A stretch of DNA of 64,000 nucleotides from Hydractinia symbiolongicarpus (lineage: Eukaryota; Cnidaria; Hydrozoa; Anthoathecata; Hydractiniidae). Below the pieces are notes generated by a model. It worked only from the letters and a program-made list of their open reading frames with translations, did no database searches and had not been told where the DNA came from. Location of the stretch: contig NC_079887.1 in the NCBI RefSeq assembly GCF_029227915.1, forward strand, positions 1,550,001-1,614,000, in the 5' to 3' direction. Numbering within the stretch: the first letter of the stretch is position 1; the number at the start of each line of letters is the position of its first letter. Shown here piece by piece: positions 12,262-22,862 of the stretch. Made by a program: the position numbers and the translations under genes.

Positions 12262-14135
12262 CGCTGAATAAAAGAAGTTTAATCGCCGGCAAACGAAACC
12301 TGCGATTTCCCGTAAATCCTGGACTCGGCCCGTATAGTCAAAAGTATACAAAGAAAGTACCCAGGGAGTAAACTCATTTCTTAAACGATTTTTTAAATTA
12401 TTATTTCACCACTAAATCCCATGAGACTTGTAGTTTTTAAAAATGTTTTCAATTTTGATGAGACGCTTAATGAAAGTGGTTTAATCGCCAGCAAACGAAA
12501 ACCCGCGATTTTCCGTAAATCCCGGGCTTGGCCCGTATAGTCGAATGTTTACAAAGAAAGTACCCTGTGAGTAAACACATTTCCAAAACGATTTTTTAAA
12601 TTATCTTTTCACCACTAAAACGCATGAGACTTGTAGTTTTTAAAAATGTTTTCATTTTTGATGAGACGCTAAATAAAAGAAGTTTAATCGCCGGCAAACG
12701 AAAACCCGCCATTTCCCGTAAACCCCGGACTCGGCCCGTATAGTCAAAAGTATACAAAGAAAGTACCCAGGGAGTAAACTCATTTTCCGAACGATTTTTT
12801 AAATTATTTTTTCACCACTACAACGCATGAGACTTGTAGTTTTCAAAAATGTTTTCATATTTGATGAGACGCTTAATGAAAGAGGTTTAATCGCCGGCAA
12901 ACGAAATCCTGCGATTTCCCGTAAATCCCGGGCTTGGCCCGTATATTCGAATGTATACAAAGAAAGTACCTAGGGAGTAAACTCATTTCCCGAACGATTT
13001 TTTAATTTTTTTTTCACCACTAAAACGCATGAGACTTGTAGTTTTAAAAAATGTTTTCATTTTTGATGAGACGCTGAATAAAAGAAGTTTAATCGCCGGC
13101 AAACGAAAACCTGCGATTTCCCGTAAATCCAGGACTCAGCCCGTATTGTCAAAAGTATACAAAGAAAGTACCCAGGGAGTAAACTCATTTCCCGAACGAT
13201 TTTTTAAATTATTTTTTCACTACTAAAACGCATGAGACTTGTAGTTTTCAAAAATGTTTTCATTTTTGATGAGACGCTGAATAAAAGAAGTTTAATCGCC
13301 GGCAAACGAAAACCTGCGATTTCCCGTAAATCACGGACTCGGCCCGTATAGTAAAGAAAGTACCCGGGATGTAAACTCATTTCCCGAACGATTTTTTAAA
13401 ATATTTTTTCAACACTAAAACGCACGAGACTTGTAGTTTTCAAAAATGTTTTCATTTTTGATGAGACGCTGAAAAAAAGAAGTTTAATCGCCGGCAAACG
13501 AAAACCTGCGATTTCCCGTAAATCCCGGACTCGGCCCGTATAGTAAAGAAAGTACCCGGGATGTAAACTCATTTCCAGAACGATTTTTTAAATTATTATT
13601 TCACTACTAAAACCCATGAGACTTATAGTTTTTAAAAATGGTTTCATTTTTGATGAGACGCTGAAAAAAAGAAGTTAAATCGCCGGCAAACGAAATCTCG
13701 CCATTTCCCGTAAACCCATGACTCGGCCCGTATAGTCAAAAGTATACAAAGAAATTACCCAGGGAGTAAACTCATTTTCCGAACGATTTTTTAAATTATT
13801 TATTCACCACTACAACGCATGAGACTTGTAGTTTTTAAAAATGTTTTCATTTTTGATGAGACGCTGAATAACAGAAGTTTAATCGCCGGCAAACGAAAAC
13901 CCGCAATTTCCCGTAAACCCCGGACTCGGCCCGTATAGTCAAAAGTATACAAAGAAAGTACCCAGGGAGTAAACTCATTTTCCGAACGATTTTTTAAATT
14001 ATTTTTTCACCACTACAACGCATGAGACTTGTAGTTTTCAAAAATGTTTTCATTTTTGATGAGACGCTGAATAAAAGAAGTTTAATCGCCGGCAAACGAA
14101 AATCCGCGATTTCCCGTAAATCACGGACTCGGCCC
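12262..14135. repeat. HOR unit U, copy 4 (partial, ~1874 bp)
   Basis: Follows copy 3 with CGCTAAAT at 12,665 and A' at 13,029, then leaves the U order at about 14,135, where a CCAAAGTATAC unit replaces the expected short monomer and the following G/A' block begins. Confidence 0.8.
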
Positions 14136-14224
14136 GTATAGTCCAAAGTATACAAAGAAAGTACCCAGGGAGTAAACTCATTTTCCGAACGATTTTTTAA
14201 ATTATTTTTTCACCAATAAAACGC

Positions 14225-14427
14225 ATGAGACTTGTAGTTTTCAAAAATGTTTTCATATTTGATGAGACGCTTATTGAAAGAGGTTTAATCGCCGGCAAAC
14301 GAAATCCCGCGATTTCCCGTAAATCCCGGGCTTGGCCCGTATAGTCGAATGCATACAAAGAAAGTACCTAGGGAGTAAACTCATTTCCCGAACGATTTTT
14401 TAATTTTTTTTTTCAACACTAAAACGC
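14225..14427 (+). repeat. Monomer subtype G (AvrII-site type)
   Basis: Marked by ATATTTGATGAGACGCTT, then ATTGAAAGAGG or AATGAAAGAGG, a CCCGGGCTTGGCCCG core, TCGAATGCATAC or TCGAATGTATAC, ACCTAGGGAG and a tail ending AATTTTTTTTTTCA. It usually precedes an A' monomer. The core forms a short dyad (CGGGC and GCCCG around TTG) at 14,327-14,339. Confidence 0.85.
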
Positions 14428-14630
14428 ATGAGACTTGTAGTTTTTAAAAATGTTTTCATTTTTGATGAGACGCTGAATAAAAGAAGTTTAATCGCCGGCA
14501 AACGAAAACCTGCGATTTCCCGTAAATCCCGGACTCTGCCCGTATTGTCAAAAGTATACAAAGAAAGTACCCAGGGAGTAAACTCATTTCCCGAACGATT
14601 TTTTAAACTATTTTTTCACCACTAAAACGC

Positions 14631-14833
14631 ATGAGACTTGTAGTTTTCAAAAATGTTTTCATTTTTGATGAGACGCTGAATAAAAGAAGTTTAATCGCCG
14701 GCAAACGAAAACCTGCGATTTCCCGTAAATCCAGGACTCAGCCCGTATTGTCAAAAGTATACAAAGAAAGTACCCAGGGAGTAAACTCATTTCCCGAACG
14801 ATTTTTTAAATTATTTTTTCACTACTAAAACGC
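14631..14833 (+). repeat. Representative 203-bp monomer (subtype A')
   Basis: A clean full-length unit useful as reference. In order: positions 1-13 ATGAGACTTGTAG; 17-38 a perfect dyad; 43-48 ACGCTG; 61-76 TTTAATCGCCGGCAAA, holding the palindrome GCCGGC; 90-104 TTTCCCGTAAATCCA; around 112-120 GCCCGTATT; 127-132 GTATAC; 139-142 GTAC; 162-170 TCCCGAACG; 171-190 the T/A-rich tail; 191-203 ACTACTAAAACGC. GC is about 36 % (73 of 203 by hand count) with about 11-12 CpG. A' differs from the commoner A by GTATTG for GTATAG, which removes an in-frame TAG and leaves a 65-codon open frame almost as long as the unit. I read that as chance, not a gene. Confidence 0.9.
14647..14668. other. Perfect 9-bp dyad in the monomer (hairpin-capable)
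   Basis: TCAAAAATG and CATTTTTGA are exact reverse complements separated by TTTT. The site recurs in most monomers beginning TAGTTTTC; the alternative TAGTTTTTAAAAATG start keeps eight of nine pairs. X and G monomers break it (CATATTTGA). Such a dyad could extrude as a cruciform or bind a dimeric protein; function is not shown. Confidence 0.8.
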
Positions 14834-15025
14834 ATGAGACTTGTAGTTTTCAAAAATGTTTTCATTTTTGATGAGACGCTGAATAAAAGAAGTTTAATCG
14901 CCGGCAAACGAAAACCTGCGATTTCCCGTAAATCACGGACTCGGCCCGTATAGTAAAGAAAGTACCCGGGATGTAAACTCATTTCCCGAACGATTTTTTA
15001 AAATATATTTTCAACACTAAAACGC
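14834..15025 (+). repeat. Short monomer subtype S (192 bp)
   Basis: Type example of a subtype found across most of the window, for example near 600-950, 6,050-6,400, 16,233-16,616, 21,263, 39,672, 45,884 and 55,124. It lacks the 11 bases CAAAAGTATAC after GTATAGT and carries CCCGGGATGTAAAC where other monomers have CCAGGGAGTAAAC. The deletion lies between two GTATA direct repeats, which suggests slippage; a variant near 44,200 reads GTATAGCAAAG. A derivative from about 39.7 kb rightwards has also lost one C (TTTCCGTAAAT) and is 191 bp. S often occurs as adjacent pairs. Confidence 0.9.
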
Positions 15026-15623
15026 ACGAGACTTGTAGTTTTCAAAAATGTTTTCATTTTTGATGAGACGCTGAAAAAAAGAAGTTTAATCGCCGGCAAA
15101 CGAAAACCTGCGATTTCCCGTAAATCCCGGACTCGGCCCGTATAGTAAAGAAAGTACCCGGGATGTAAACTCATTTCCAGAACGATTTTTTAAATTATTA
15201 TTTCACTACTAAAACCCATGAGACTTTTAGTTTTTAAAAATGTTTTCATTTTTGATGAGACGCTGAAAAAAAGAAGTTAAATCGCCGGCAAACGAAATCC
15301 CGCCATTTCCCGTAAACCCATGACTCGGCCCGTATAGTCAAAATTATACAAAGAAATTACCCAGGGAGTAAACTCATTTTCCGAACGATTTTTTAAATTA
15401 TTTATTCACCACTACAACGCATGAGACTTGTAGTTTTTAAAAATGTTTTCATTTTTGATGAGACGCTGATTAACAGAAGTTTAATCGCCGGCAAACGAAA
15501 ACCCGCAATTTCCCGTAAACCCCGGACTCGGCCCGTATAGTCAAAAGTATACAAAGAAAGTACCCAGGGAGTAAACTCATTTTCCGAACGATTTTTTAAA
15601 TTATTTTTTCACCACTACAACGC

Positions 15624-15826
15624 ATGAGACTTGTAGTTTTCAAAAATGTTTTCATTTTTGATGAGACGCTGAATAAAAGAAGTTTATTCGCACTCAAACG
15701 AAAATCCGCGATTTCCTGTAAATCCCGGACTCGGCCCGTATAGTCCAAAGTATACATAGAAAGTACCCAGGGAGTAAACTCATTTTCCGAACGATTTTTT
15801 AAATTTTTTTTTCACCACTAAAACGC
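15624..15826 (+). repeat. Monomer subtype Q
   Basis: Diagnostic TTTATTCGCACTCAAACG replaces TTTAATCGCCGGCAAACG, so the GCCGGC palindrome is lost, and GTCCAAAGTATAC replaces GTCAAAAGTATAC. Seen at about 7.7, 11.3, 12.1, 15.7, 17.1, 20.5, 27.4, 44.5, 46.3 and 48.5 kb, usually before a G monomer. Confidence 0.85.
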
Positions 15827-16616
15827 ATGAGACTTGTAGTTTTCAAAAATGTTTTCATATTTGATGAGACGCTTATTGAAAGAGGTTTAATCGCCGGCAA
15901 ACGAAATCCCGCGATTTCCCGTAAATCCCGGGCTTGGCCCGTATAGTCGAATGCATACAAAGAAAGTACCTAGGGAGTAAACTCATTTCCCGAACGATTT
16001 TTTAATTTTTTTTTTCACCACTAAAACGCATGAGACTTGTAGTTTTTAAAAATGTTTTCATTTTTGATGAGACGCTGAATAAAAGAAGTTTAATCGCCGG
16101 CAAACGAAAACCTGCGATTTCCCGTAAATCCCGGACTCGGCCCGTATTGTCAAAAGTATACAAAGAAAGTACCCAGGGAGTAAACTCATTTCCCGAACGA
16201 TTTTTTAAATTATTTTTTCACCACTAAAACGCATGAGACTTGTAGTTTTCAAAAATGTTTTCATTTTTGATGAGACGCTGAATAAAAGAAGTTTAATCGC
16301 CGGCAAACGAAAACCTGCGATTTCCCGTAAATCACGGACTCGGCCCGTATAGTAAAGAAAGTACCCGGGATGTAAACTCATTTCCCGAACGATTTTTTAA
16401 AATATTTTTTCAACACTAAAACGCACGAGACTTGTAGTTTTCAAAAATGTTTTCATTTTTGATGAGACGCTGAAAAAAAGAAGTTTAATCGCCGGCAAAC
16501 GAAAACCTGCGATTTCCCGTAAATCACGGACTCGGCCCGTATAGTAAAGAAAGTACCCGGGATGTAAACTCATTTCCAGAACGATTTTTTAAATTATTAT
16601 TTCACTACTAAAACCC

Positions 16617-16819
16617 ATGAGACTTATAGTTTTTAAAAATGTTTTCATTTTTGATGAGACGCTGAAAAAAAGAAGTTAAATCGCCGGCAAACGAAATCCC
16701 GCCATTTCCCGTAAACCCATGACTCGGCCCGTATAGTCAAAAGTATACAAAGAAATTACCCAGGGAGTAAACTCATTTTTCGAACGATTTTTTAAATTAT
16801 TTATTCACCACTACAACGC
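16617..16819 (+). repeat. Monomer subtype K
   Basis: Begins ATGAGACTTATAG, has CTGAAAAAAAGAAGTTAAATC, CCCGCCATTTCCC, AAACCCATGACTCGG and AAGAAATTACCCAGGG. It normally follows an S pair and precedes N in the 5-22 kb region, and follows C as the last unit of the seven-monomer block in 23-29 kb, where it reads CCCCTGACTCGG. Confidence 0.85.
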
Positions 16820-17022
16820 ATGAGACTTGTAGTTTTTAAAAATGTTTTCATTTTTGATTAGACGCTGAATAACAGAAGTTTAATCGCCGGCAAACGAAAA
16901 CCCGCAATTTCCCGTAAACCCCGGACTCGGCCCGTATAGTCAAAAGTATACAAAGAAAGTACCCAGGGAGTAAACTCATTTTCCGAACGATTTTTTAAAT
17001 TATTTTTTCACCACTACAACGC

Positions 17023-17225
17023 ATGAGACTTGTAGTTTTCAAAAATGTTTTCATTTTTGATGAGACGCTGAATAAAAGAAGTTTATTCGCACTCAAACGA
17101 AAATCCGCGATTTCCCGTAAATCCCGGGCTTGGCCCGTATAGTCGAATGCATACAAAGAAAGTACCTAGGGAGTAAACTCATTTCCCAAACGATTTTTTA
17201 ATTTTTTTTTTCACCACTAAAACGC
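17023..17225 (+). repeat. Hybrid Q/G monomer
   Basis: The left half has the Q signature TTTATTCGCACTC (to 17,094); the right half has the G signature CCCGGGCTTGG, TCGAATGCATAC and ACCTAGGG (from 17,122). The switch lies within about 17,101-17,127, in sequence both parents share. It is a single-crossover product that removed exactly one monomer. Confidence 0.85.
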
Positions 17226-17833
17226 ATGAGACTTGTAGTTTTTAAAAATGTTTTCATTTTTGATGAGACGCTGAATAAAAGAAGTTTAATCGCCGGCAAA
17301 CGAAAACCTGCGATTTCCCGTAAATCCCGGACTCGGCCCGTATTGTCAAAAGTATACAAAGAAAGTACCCAGGGAGTAAACTCATTTCCCGAACGATTTT
17401 TTAAATTAATTTTTCACCACTAAAACGCATGAGACTTGTAGTTTTCAAAAATGTTTTCATTTTTGATGAGACGCTGAATAAAAGAAGTTTAATCGCCGGC
17501 AAACGAAAACCTGCGATTTCCCGTAAATCCCGGACTCGGCCCGTATAGTCAAAAGTATACAAAGAAAGTACCCAGGGAGTAAACTCATTTCCGGAACGAT
17601 TTTTTAGATTACTTTTTCACCACTAAAACGCATGAGACTTGTAGTTTTTAAAAATGTTTTCATTTTTGATGAGACGCTGAATAAAAGAAGTTTAATCGCC
17701 AGCAAACGAAACCTGCGATTTCCCGTAAATCCTGGACTCGGCCCGTATAGTCAAAAGTATACAAAGAAAGTACCCAGGGAGTAAACTCATTTCCCAAACG
17801 ATTTTTTAAATTATTATTTCACCACTAAAGCCC

Positions 17834-18036
17834 ATGAGACTTGTAGTTTTTAAATATGTTTTCATTTTTGATGAGACGCTTAATGAAAGTGGTTTAATCG
17901 CCAGCAAACGAAAACCCGCGATTTCCCGTAAATCCCGGGCTTGACCCGTATAGTCGAATGTTTACAAAGAAAGTACCCTGTGAGTAAACTCATTTCCAAA
18001 ACGATTTTTTAAATTATCTTTTCACCACTAAAACGC
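17834..18036 (+). repeat. Monomer subtype V
   Basis: Marked by CTTAATGAAAGTGG, CGCCAGCAAACG, CCCGGGCTTGACCCG (usually TTGGCCCG), TCGAATGTTTAC, ACCCTGTGAG and CATTTCCAAAACG. It is found in 1.5-10 kb, 17.8 kb, 23-29 kb, 33-37 kb and 43.7-59 kb. From 47 to 59 kb it exists mostly as a derivative with TTCAGAAATG at its left end. Confidence 0.85.
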
Positions 18037-18238
18037 ATGAGACTTGTAGTTTTCAAAAATGTTTTCATTTTTGATGAGACGCTGAATAAAAGAAGTTTAA
18101 TCGCCGGCAAACGAAAACCCGCCATTTCCCGTAAACCCCGGACTCGACCCGTATAGTCAAAAGTATACAGACAAAGTACCCAGGGAGTAAACTCATTTCC
18201 CGAACGATTTTTTATATTATTTTTTTACCACTAAACGC

Positions 18239-18441
18239 ATGAGACTTGTAGTTTTCAAAAATATTTTCATATTTGATAAGACGCTGAATAAAAGAAGTTT
18301 AATCGCCGGCAAACGAAGATCCGCCATTTCCCGTAAATCCCGGACTCGGTCCGTATAGTCAAAAGTATACAAAGAAAGTACCCAGGGAGTAAACTCATTT
18401 CACGAACGATTTTTTAAATTATTTTTTCACCACTAAAACGC
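18239..18441 (+). repeat. Monomer subtype X
   Basis: Marked by CAAAAATATTTTCATATTTG (usually followed by ATGGGACGC) and CAAACGAAGATCCGCC. The monomer before it ends in a distinctive TTTTATATTATTTTTTTACC with CTAAACGC (one A fewer). In the 60-63 kb region X carries AAAACATTTTC and CGACAATCGAAG. Confidence 0.85.
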
Positions 18442-18644
18442 ATGAGACTTGTAGTTTTCAAAAATGTTTTCATTTTTGATGAGACGCTTAATGAAAGAGG
18501 TTTAATCGCCGGCAAACGAAATCCCGCGTTTTCCCGTAAATCAGGGGCTTGGCCCGTATAGTCGAATGTATACAAAGAAAGTACCCAGGAAGTAAACTCA
18601 TTTCCAGAACGATTTTTTGAAATATTTTTTCACCACTAAAACGC
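18442..18644 (+). repeat. Monomer subtype H
   Basis: Marked by CCCGCGTTTTCCCGTAAATC followed by AGGGGCTTGG (left and middle of the window) or CGGGGCTTGG (right part), ACCCAGGAAG and a TTTTTTGAAATATT or TTTTTTGAATTATT tail. It follows X in almost every HOR that contains X. Confidence 0.85.
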
Positions 18645-18846
18645 ATGAGACTTGTAGTTTTCAAAAATGTTTTCATTTTTGATGAAACGCTGAATAAAAG
18701 AAGTTTAATCGCCGGCAAACGAAAACCCGCGATTTCCCGTAAATCTCGGCATGGCCCGTATAGTCAAAAGTATACAAAGAAAGTACCCAGGGAGTAAACT
18801 CATTTCCCGAACGATTTTTTAAATTATTTTTTCACCACTAAAACCA
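18645..18846 (+). repeat. Monomer subtype C (202 bp)
   Basis: Marked by GATGAAACGCTG and a one-base-shorter core, ATCTCGGCATGGCCCG. The following unit begins CCAATGAGACTTATAG. Found at about 2.8, 4.8, 18.6, 23.9, 25.3, 26.1, 27.1, 28.9 and 29.9 kb. Confidence 0.85.
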
Positions 18847-19659
18847 ATGAGACTTATAGTTTTTAAAAATGTTTTCATTTTTGATGAGACGCTGAAGAAA
18901 AGAAGTTTTTATCGCCGGCAAACGAAAACCCGCGACTTCCCGTAAATCCCGGACTCCGCCCGTATAGTCAAAAGTATACAAAGAAAGTACCCAGGGAGTA
19001 AACTCATTTCGCGAACGATTTTTTAAATTATATTTTCACCACTAAAACGCATGAGATTTGTAGTTTTCAAAAATGTTTTCATTTTTGATGAGACGCTGAA
19101 TGAAAGAAGTTTAATCGCCGGCAAACGAAAACCTGCTATTTCCCGTAAATCCTGGACTCGGCCCGTATAGTCAAAAGTATACAAAGAAAGTACCCAGGGG
19201 GTAAACTCATTTCCCGAACGATTTTTTAAATTATTATTTCACCACTAAAGCCCATGAGACTTGTAGTTTTTAAAAATGTTTTCATTTTTGATGAGACGCT
19301 GAATGAAAGAAGTTTTTATCGCCGGCAAACGAAAACCCGCGACTTCCCGTAAATCCCGGGCTTGGCCCGTATAGTCGAATGCATACAAAGAAAGTACCTA
19401 GGGAGTAAACTCATTTCCCGAACGATTTTTTAAATTATTTTTTAACCACTAAAACGCATGAGACTTGTAGTTTTCAAAAATGTTTTCATATTTGATGAGA
19501 CGCTTAATGAAAGAGGTTTAATCGCCGGCAAACGAAATCCTGCGATTTCCCGTAAATCCCGGGCTTGGCCCGTATATTCGAATGTATACAAATAAAGTAC
19601 CTAGGGAGTAAACTCATTTCCCGAACGATTTTTTAATTTTTTTTTCACCACTAAAACGC

Positions 19660-21262
19660 ATGAGACTTGTAGTTTTTAAAAATGTTTTCATTTTTGATGA
19701 GACGCTGAATAAAAGAAGTTTAATCGCCGGCAAACGAAAACCTGCGATTTCCCGTAAATCCAGGACTCAGCCCGTATTGTCAAAAGTATACAAAGAAAGT
19801 ACCCAGGGAGTAAACTCATTTCCCGAACGATTTTTTAAATTATTTTTTCACTACTAAAACGCATGAGACTTGTAGTTTTTAAAAATGTTTTCATTTTTGA
19901 TGAAACGCTGTATAAAAGAAGTTTAATCGCCGGCAAACGAAAACCTGCGATTTCCCGTAAATCACGGACTCGGCCCGTATAGTAAAGAAAGTACCCGGGA
20001 TGTAAACTCATTTCCAGAACGATTTTTTAAATTATTATTTCACTACTAAAACCCATGAGACTTATAGTTTCTAAAAATGTTTTCATTTTTGATGAGACGC
20101 TGAAAAAAAGAAGTTAAATCGCCGGCAAACGAAATCCCGCCATTTCCCGTAAACCCATGACTCGGCCCGTATAGTCAAAAGTATACAAAGAAATTACCCA
20201 GGGAGTAAACTCATTTTCCGAACGATTTTTTAAATTATTTATTCACCACTACAACGCATGAGACTTGTAGTTTTTAAAAATGTTTTCATTTTTGATGAGA
20301 CGCTGAATAACAGAAGTTTAATCGCCGGCAAACGAAAACCCGCAATTTCCCGTAAACCCCGGATTCGGCCCGTATAGTCAAAAGTATACAAAGAAAGTAC
20401 CCAGGGAGTAAACTCATTTTCCGAACGATTTTTTAAATTATTTTTTCACCACTACAACGCATGAGACTTGTAGTTTTCAAAAATGTTTTCATTTTTGATG
20501 AGACGCTGAATAAAAGAAGTTTATTCGCACTCAAACGAAAATCCGCGATTTCCCGTAAATCCCGGACTCGGCCCGTATAGTCCAAAGTATACAAAGAAAG
20601 TACCCAGGGAGTAAACTCATTTTCCGAACGATTTTTTAAATTATTCTTTCACCACTAAAACGCATGAGACTTGTAGTTTTCAAAAATGTTTTCATATTTG
20701 ATGAGACGCTTATTGAAAGAGGTTTAATCGCCGGCAAACGAAATCCCGCGATTTCCCGTAAATCCCGGGCTTGGCCCGTATAGTCGAATGCATACAAAGA
20801 AAGTACCTAGGGAGTAAACTCATTTCCCGAACGATTTTTTAATTTTTTTTTTCACCACTAAAACGCATGAGACTTGTAGTTTTTAAAAAATGTTTTCATT
20901 TTTGATGAGACGCTGAATAAAAGAAGTTTAATCGCCGGCAAACGAAAACCTGCGATTTCCCGTAAATCCCGGACTCGGCCCGTATTGTCAAAAGTATACA
21001 AAGAAAGTACCCAGGGAGTAAACTCATTTCCCGAACGATTTTTTAAATTATTTTTTCACCACTAAAACGCATGAGACTTGTAGTTTTCAAAAATGTTTTC
21101 ATTTTTGATGAGACGCTGAATAAAAGAAGTTTAATCGCCGGCAAACGAAAACCTGCGATTTCCCGTAAATCACGGACTCGGCCCGTATAGTAAAGAAAGT
21201 ACCCGGGATGTAAACTCATTTCCCGAACGATTTTTTAAAATATTTTTTCAACACTAAAACGC
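19660..21262. repeat. A'-S-K-N-Q-G-A'-S block
   Basis: Eight monomers resembling 14,631-16,424 with one S lost. The A' unit at 20,876 has one extra A in its A run (TTTTTAAAAAATG), which closes the reading frame that other A' units keep open. Confidence 0.75.
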
Positions 21263-22062
21263 ACGAGACTTGTAGTTTTCAAAAATGTTTTCATTTTTGA
21301 TGAGACGCTGAAAAAAAGAAGTTTAATCGCCGGCAAACGAAAATCTGCGATTTCCCGTAAATCCCGGACTCGGCCCGTATAGTAAAGAAAGTACCCGGGA
21401 TGTAAACTCATTTCCAGAACGATTTTTTAAATTATTATTTCACTACTAAAACCCATGAGACTTATAGTTTTTAAAAATGTTTTCATTTTTGATGAGACGC
21501 TGAAAAAAAGAAGTTAAATCGCCGGCAAACGAAATCCGCCATTTCCCGTAAACCCATGACTCGGCCCGTATAGTCAAAAGTATACAAAGAAATTACCCAG
21601 GGAGTAAACTCATTTTCCGAACGATTTTTTAAATTATTTTTTCACCACTACAACGCATGAGACTTGTAGTTTTCAAAAATGTTTTCATATTTGATGAGAC
21701 GCTTATTGAAAGAGGTTCAATCGCCGGCAAACGAAATCCCGCGATTTCCCGTAAATCCCGGGCTTGGCCCGTATAGTCGAATGCATACAAAGAAAGTACC
21801 TAGGGAGTAAACTCATTTCCCGAACGATTTTTTAATTTTTTTTTTCACCACTAAAACGCATGAGACTTGTAGTTTTTAAAAACATTTTCATTTTTGATGA
21901 GACGCTGAATAAAAGAAGTTTAATCGCCGGCAAACGAAAACCTGCGATTTCCCGTAAATCCCGGACTCGGCCCGTATTGTCAAAAGTATACAAAGAAAGT
22001 ACCCAGGGAGTAAACTCATTTCCCGAACGATTTTTTAAATTATTTTTTCACCACTAAAACGC
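21263..22062. repeat. Four-monomer tandem duplication S-K-G-A', copy 1 (800 bp)
   Basis: Order S, K (with GAAATCCGCC, one C lost), G, A'. A' at 21,860 has AAAACATTTTC. It is followed directly by a near-identical copy at +800; differences seen include GGTTCAATC/GGTTTAATC and CACGAG/CATAAG at the left end. Confidence 0.9.
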
Positions 22063-22862
22063 ATAAGACTTGTAGTTTTCAAAAATGTTTTCATTTTTGA
22101 TGAGACGCTGAAAAAAAGAAGTTTAATCGCCGGCAAACGAAAATCTGCGATTTCCCGTAAATCCCGGACTCGGCCCGTATAGTAAAGAAAGTACCCGGGA
22201 TGTAAACTCATTTCCAGAACGATTTTTTAAATTATTATTTCACTACTAAAACCCATGAGACTTATAGTTTTTAAAAATGTTTTCATTTTTGATGAGACGC
22301 TGAAAAAAAGAAGTTAAATCGCCGGCAAACGAAATCCGCCATTTCCCGTAAACCCATGACTCGGCCCGTATAGTCAAAAGTATACAAAGAAATTACCCAG
22401 GGAGTAAACTCATTTTCCGAACGATTTTTTAAATTATTTTTTCACCACTACAACGCATGAGACTTGTAGTTTTCAAAAATGTTTTCATATTTGATGAGAC
22501 GCTTATTGAAAGAGGTTTAATCGCCGGCAAACGAAATCCCGCGATTTCCCGTAAATCCCGGGCTTGGCCCGTATAGTCGAATGCATACAAAGAAAGTACC
22601 TAGGGAGTAAACTCATTTCCCGAACGATTTTTTAATTTTTTTTTTCACCACTAAAACGCATGAGACTTGTAGTTTTTAAAAATGTTTTCATTTTTGATGA
22701 GACGCTGAATAAAAGAAGTTTAATCGCCGGCAAACGAAAACCTGCGATTTCCCGTAAATCCCGGACTCGGCCCGTATTGTCAAAAGTATACAAAGAAAGT
22801 ACCCAGGGAGTAAACTCATTTCCCGAACGATTTTTTAAATTATTTTTTCACCACTAAAACGC
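22063..22862. repeat. Four-monomer tandem duplication S-K-G-A', copy 2 (800 bp)
   Basis: Second copy, sharing the private AAATCTGCG and GAAATCCGCC variants of copy 1. It ends at the A monomer opening the next block. Confidence 0.9.

Larger units (their letters stand above)
14225..15826. repeat. Eight-monomer HOR G-A'-A'-S-S-K-N-Q (1602 bp)
   Basis: Monomers start at 14,225, 14,428, 14,631, 14,834, 15,026, 15,218, 15,421 and 15,624. Order and private variants repeat in the next block from 15,827, which has lost one A'. Confidence 0.85.
15827..17225. repeat. Seven-monomer HOR G-A'-S-S-K-N-(Q/G) (1399 bp)
   Basis: Second copy of the 14,225 block. It has one A' instead of two and ends in a fused Q/G monomer (17,023-17,225), so the next A' (17,226) follows 1196 bp after the previous one at 16,030 instead of about 1,400. 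Confidence 0.85.
17226..19659. repeat. Mixed block A'-A-B-V-A-X-H-C-...
   Basis: Twelve monomers. After A' and A, the order B (CGCCAGCAAACGAAACC), V, A with GACCCG, X, H, C closely matches the later seven-monomer block at 22,863, but with an additional A (GACCCG) unit between V and X at 18,037-18,238. It then has R-type units (AAGTTTTTATCG with CGCGACTTCCC; TGAATGAAAG with CCAGGGGG) and a G unit near 19,457. Confidence 0.75.

Noticed and set aside
14647-14668. Rho-independent terminator
   Set aside because: The stem is A/T only, there is no gene upstream, and it recurs every monomer.
14631-14833. CENP-B box (NTTCGNNNNANNCGGGN) in the monomer
   Set aside because: The minus strand has TTCGGGAAATGAG near monomer position 155-167 and TTCGTTTGCCGGCGA near 66-80, but neither has the required CGGG at the right spacing.
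14631-14833. Phased A-tract curvature
   Set aside because: A/T runs at the left end are about 6 bp apart rather than about 10, so there is no clear helical phasing by eye.
18181-18235. Yeast-type replication origin (ACS-like) in the TTTTATATTATTTTTT tail before X
   Set aside because: One mismatch to the 11-bp consensus in a T/A-rich tract is expected by chance and the host is unknown.
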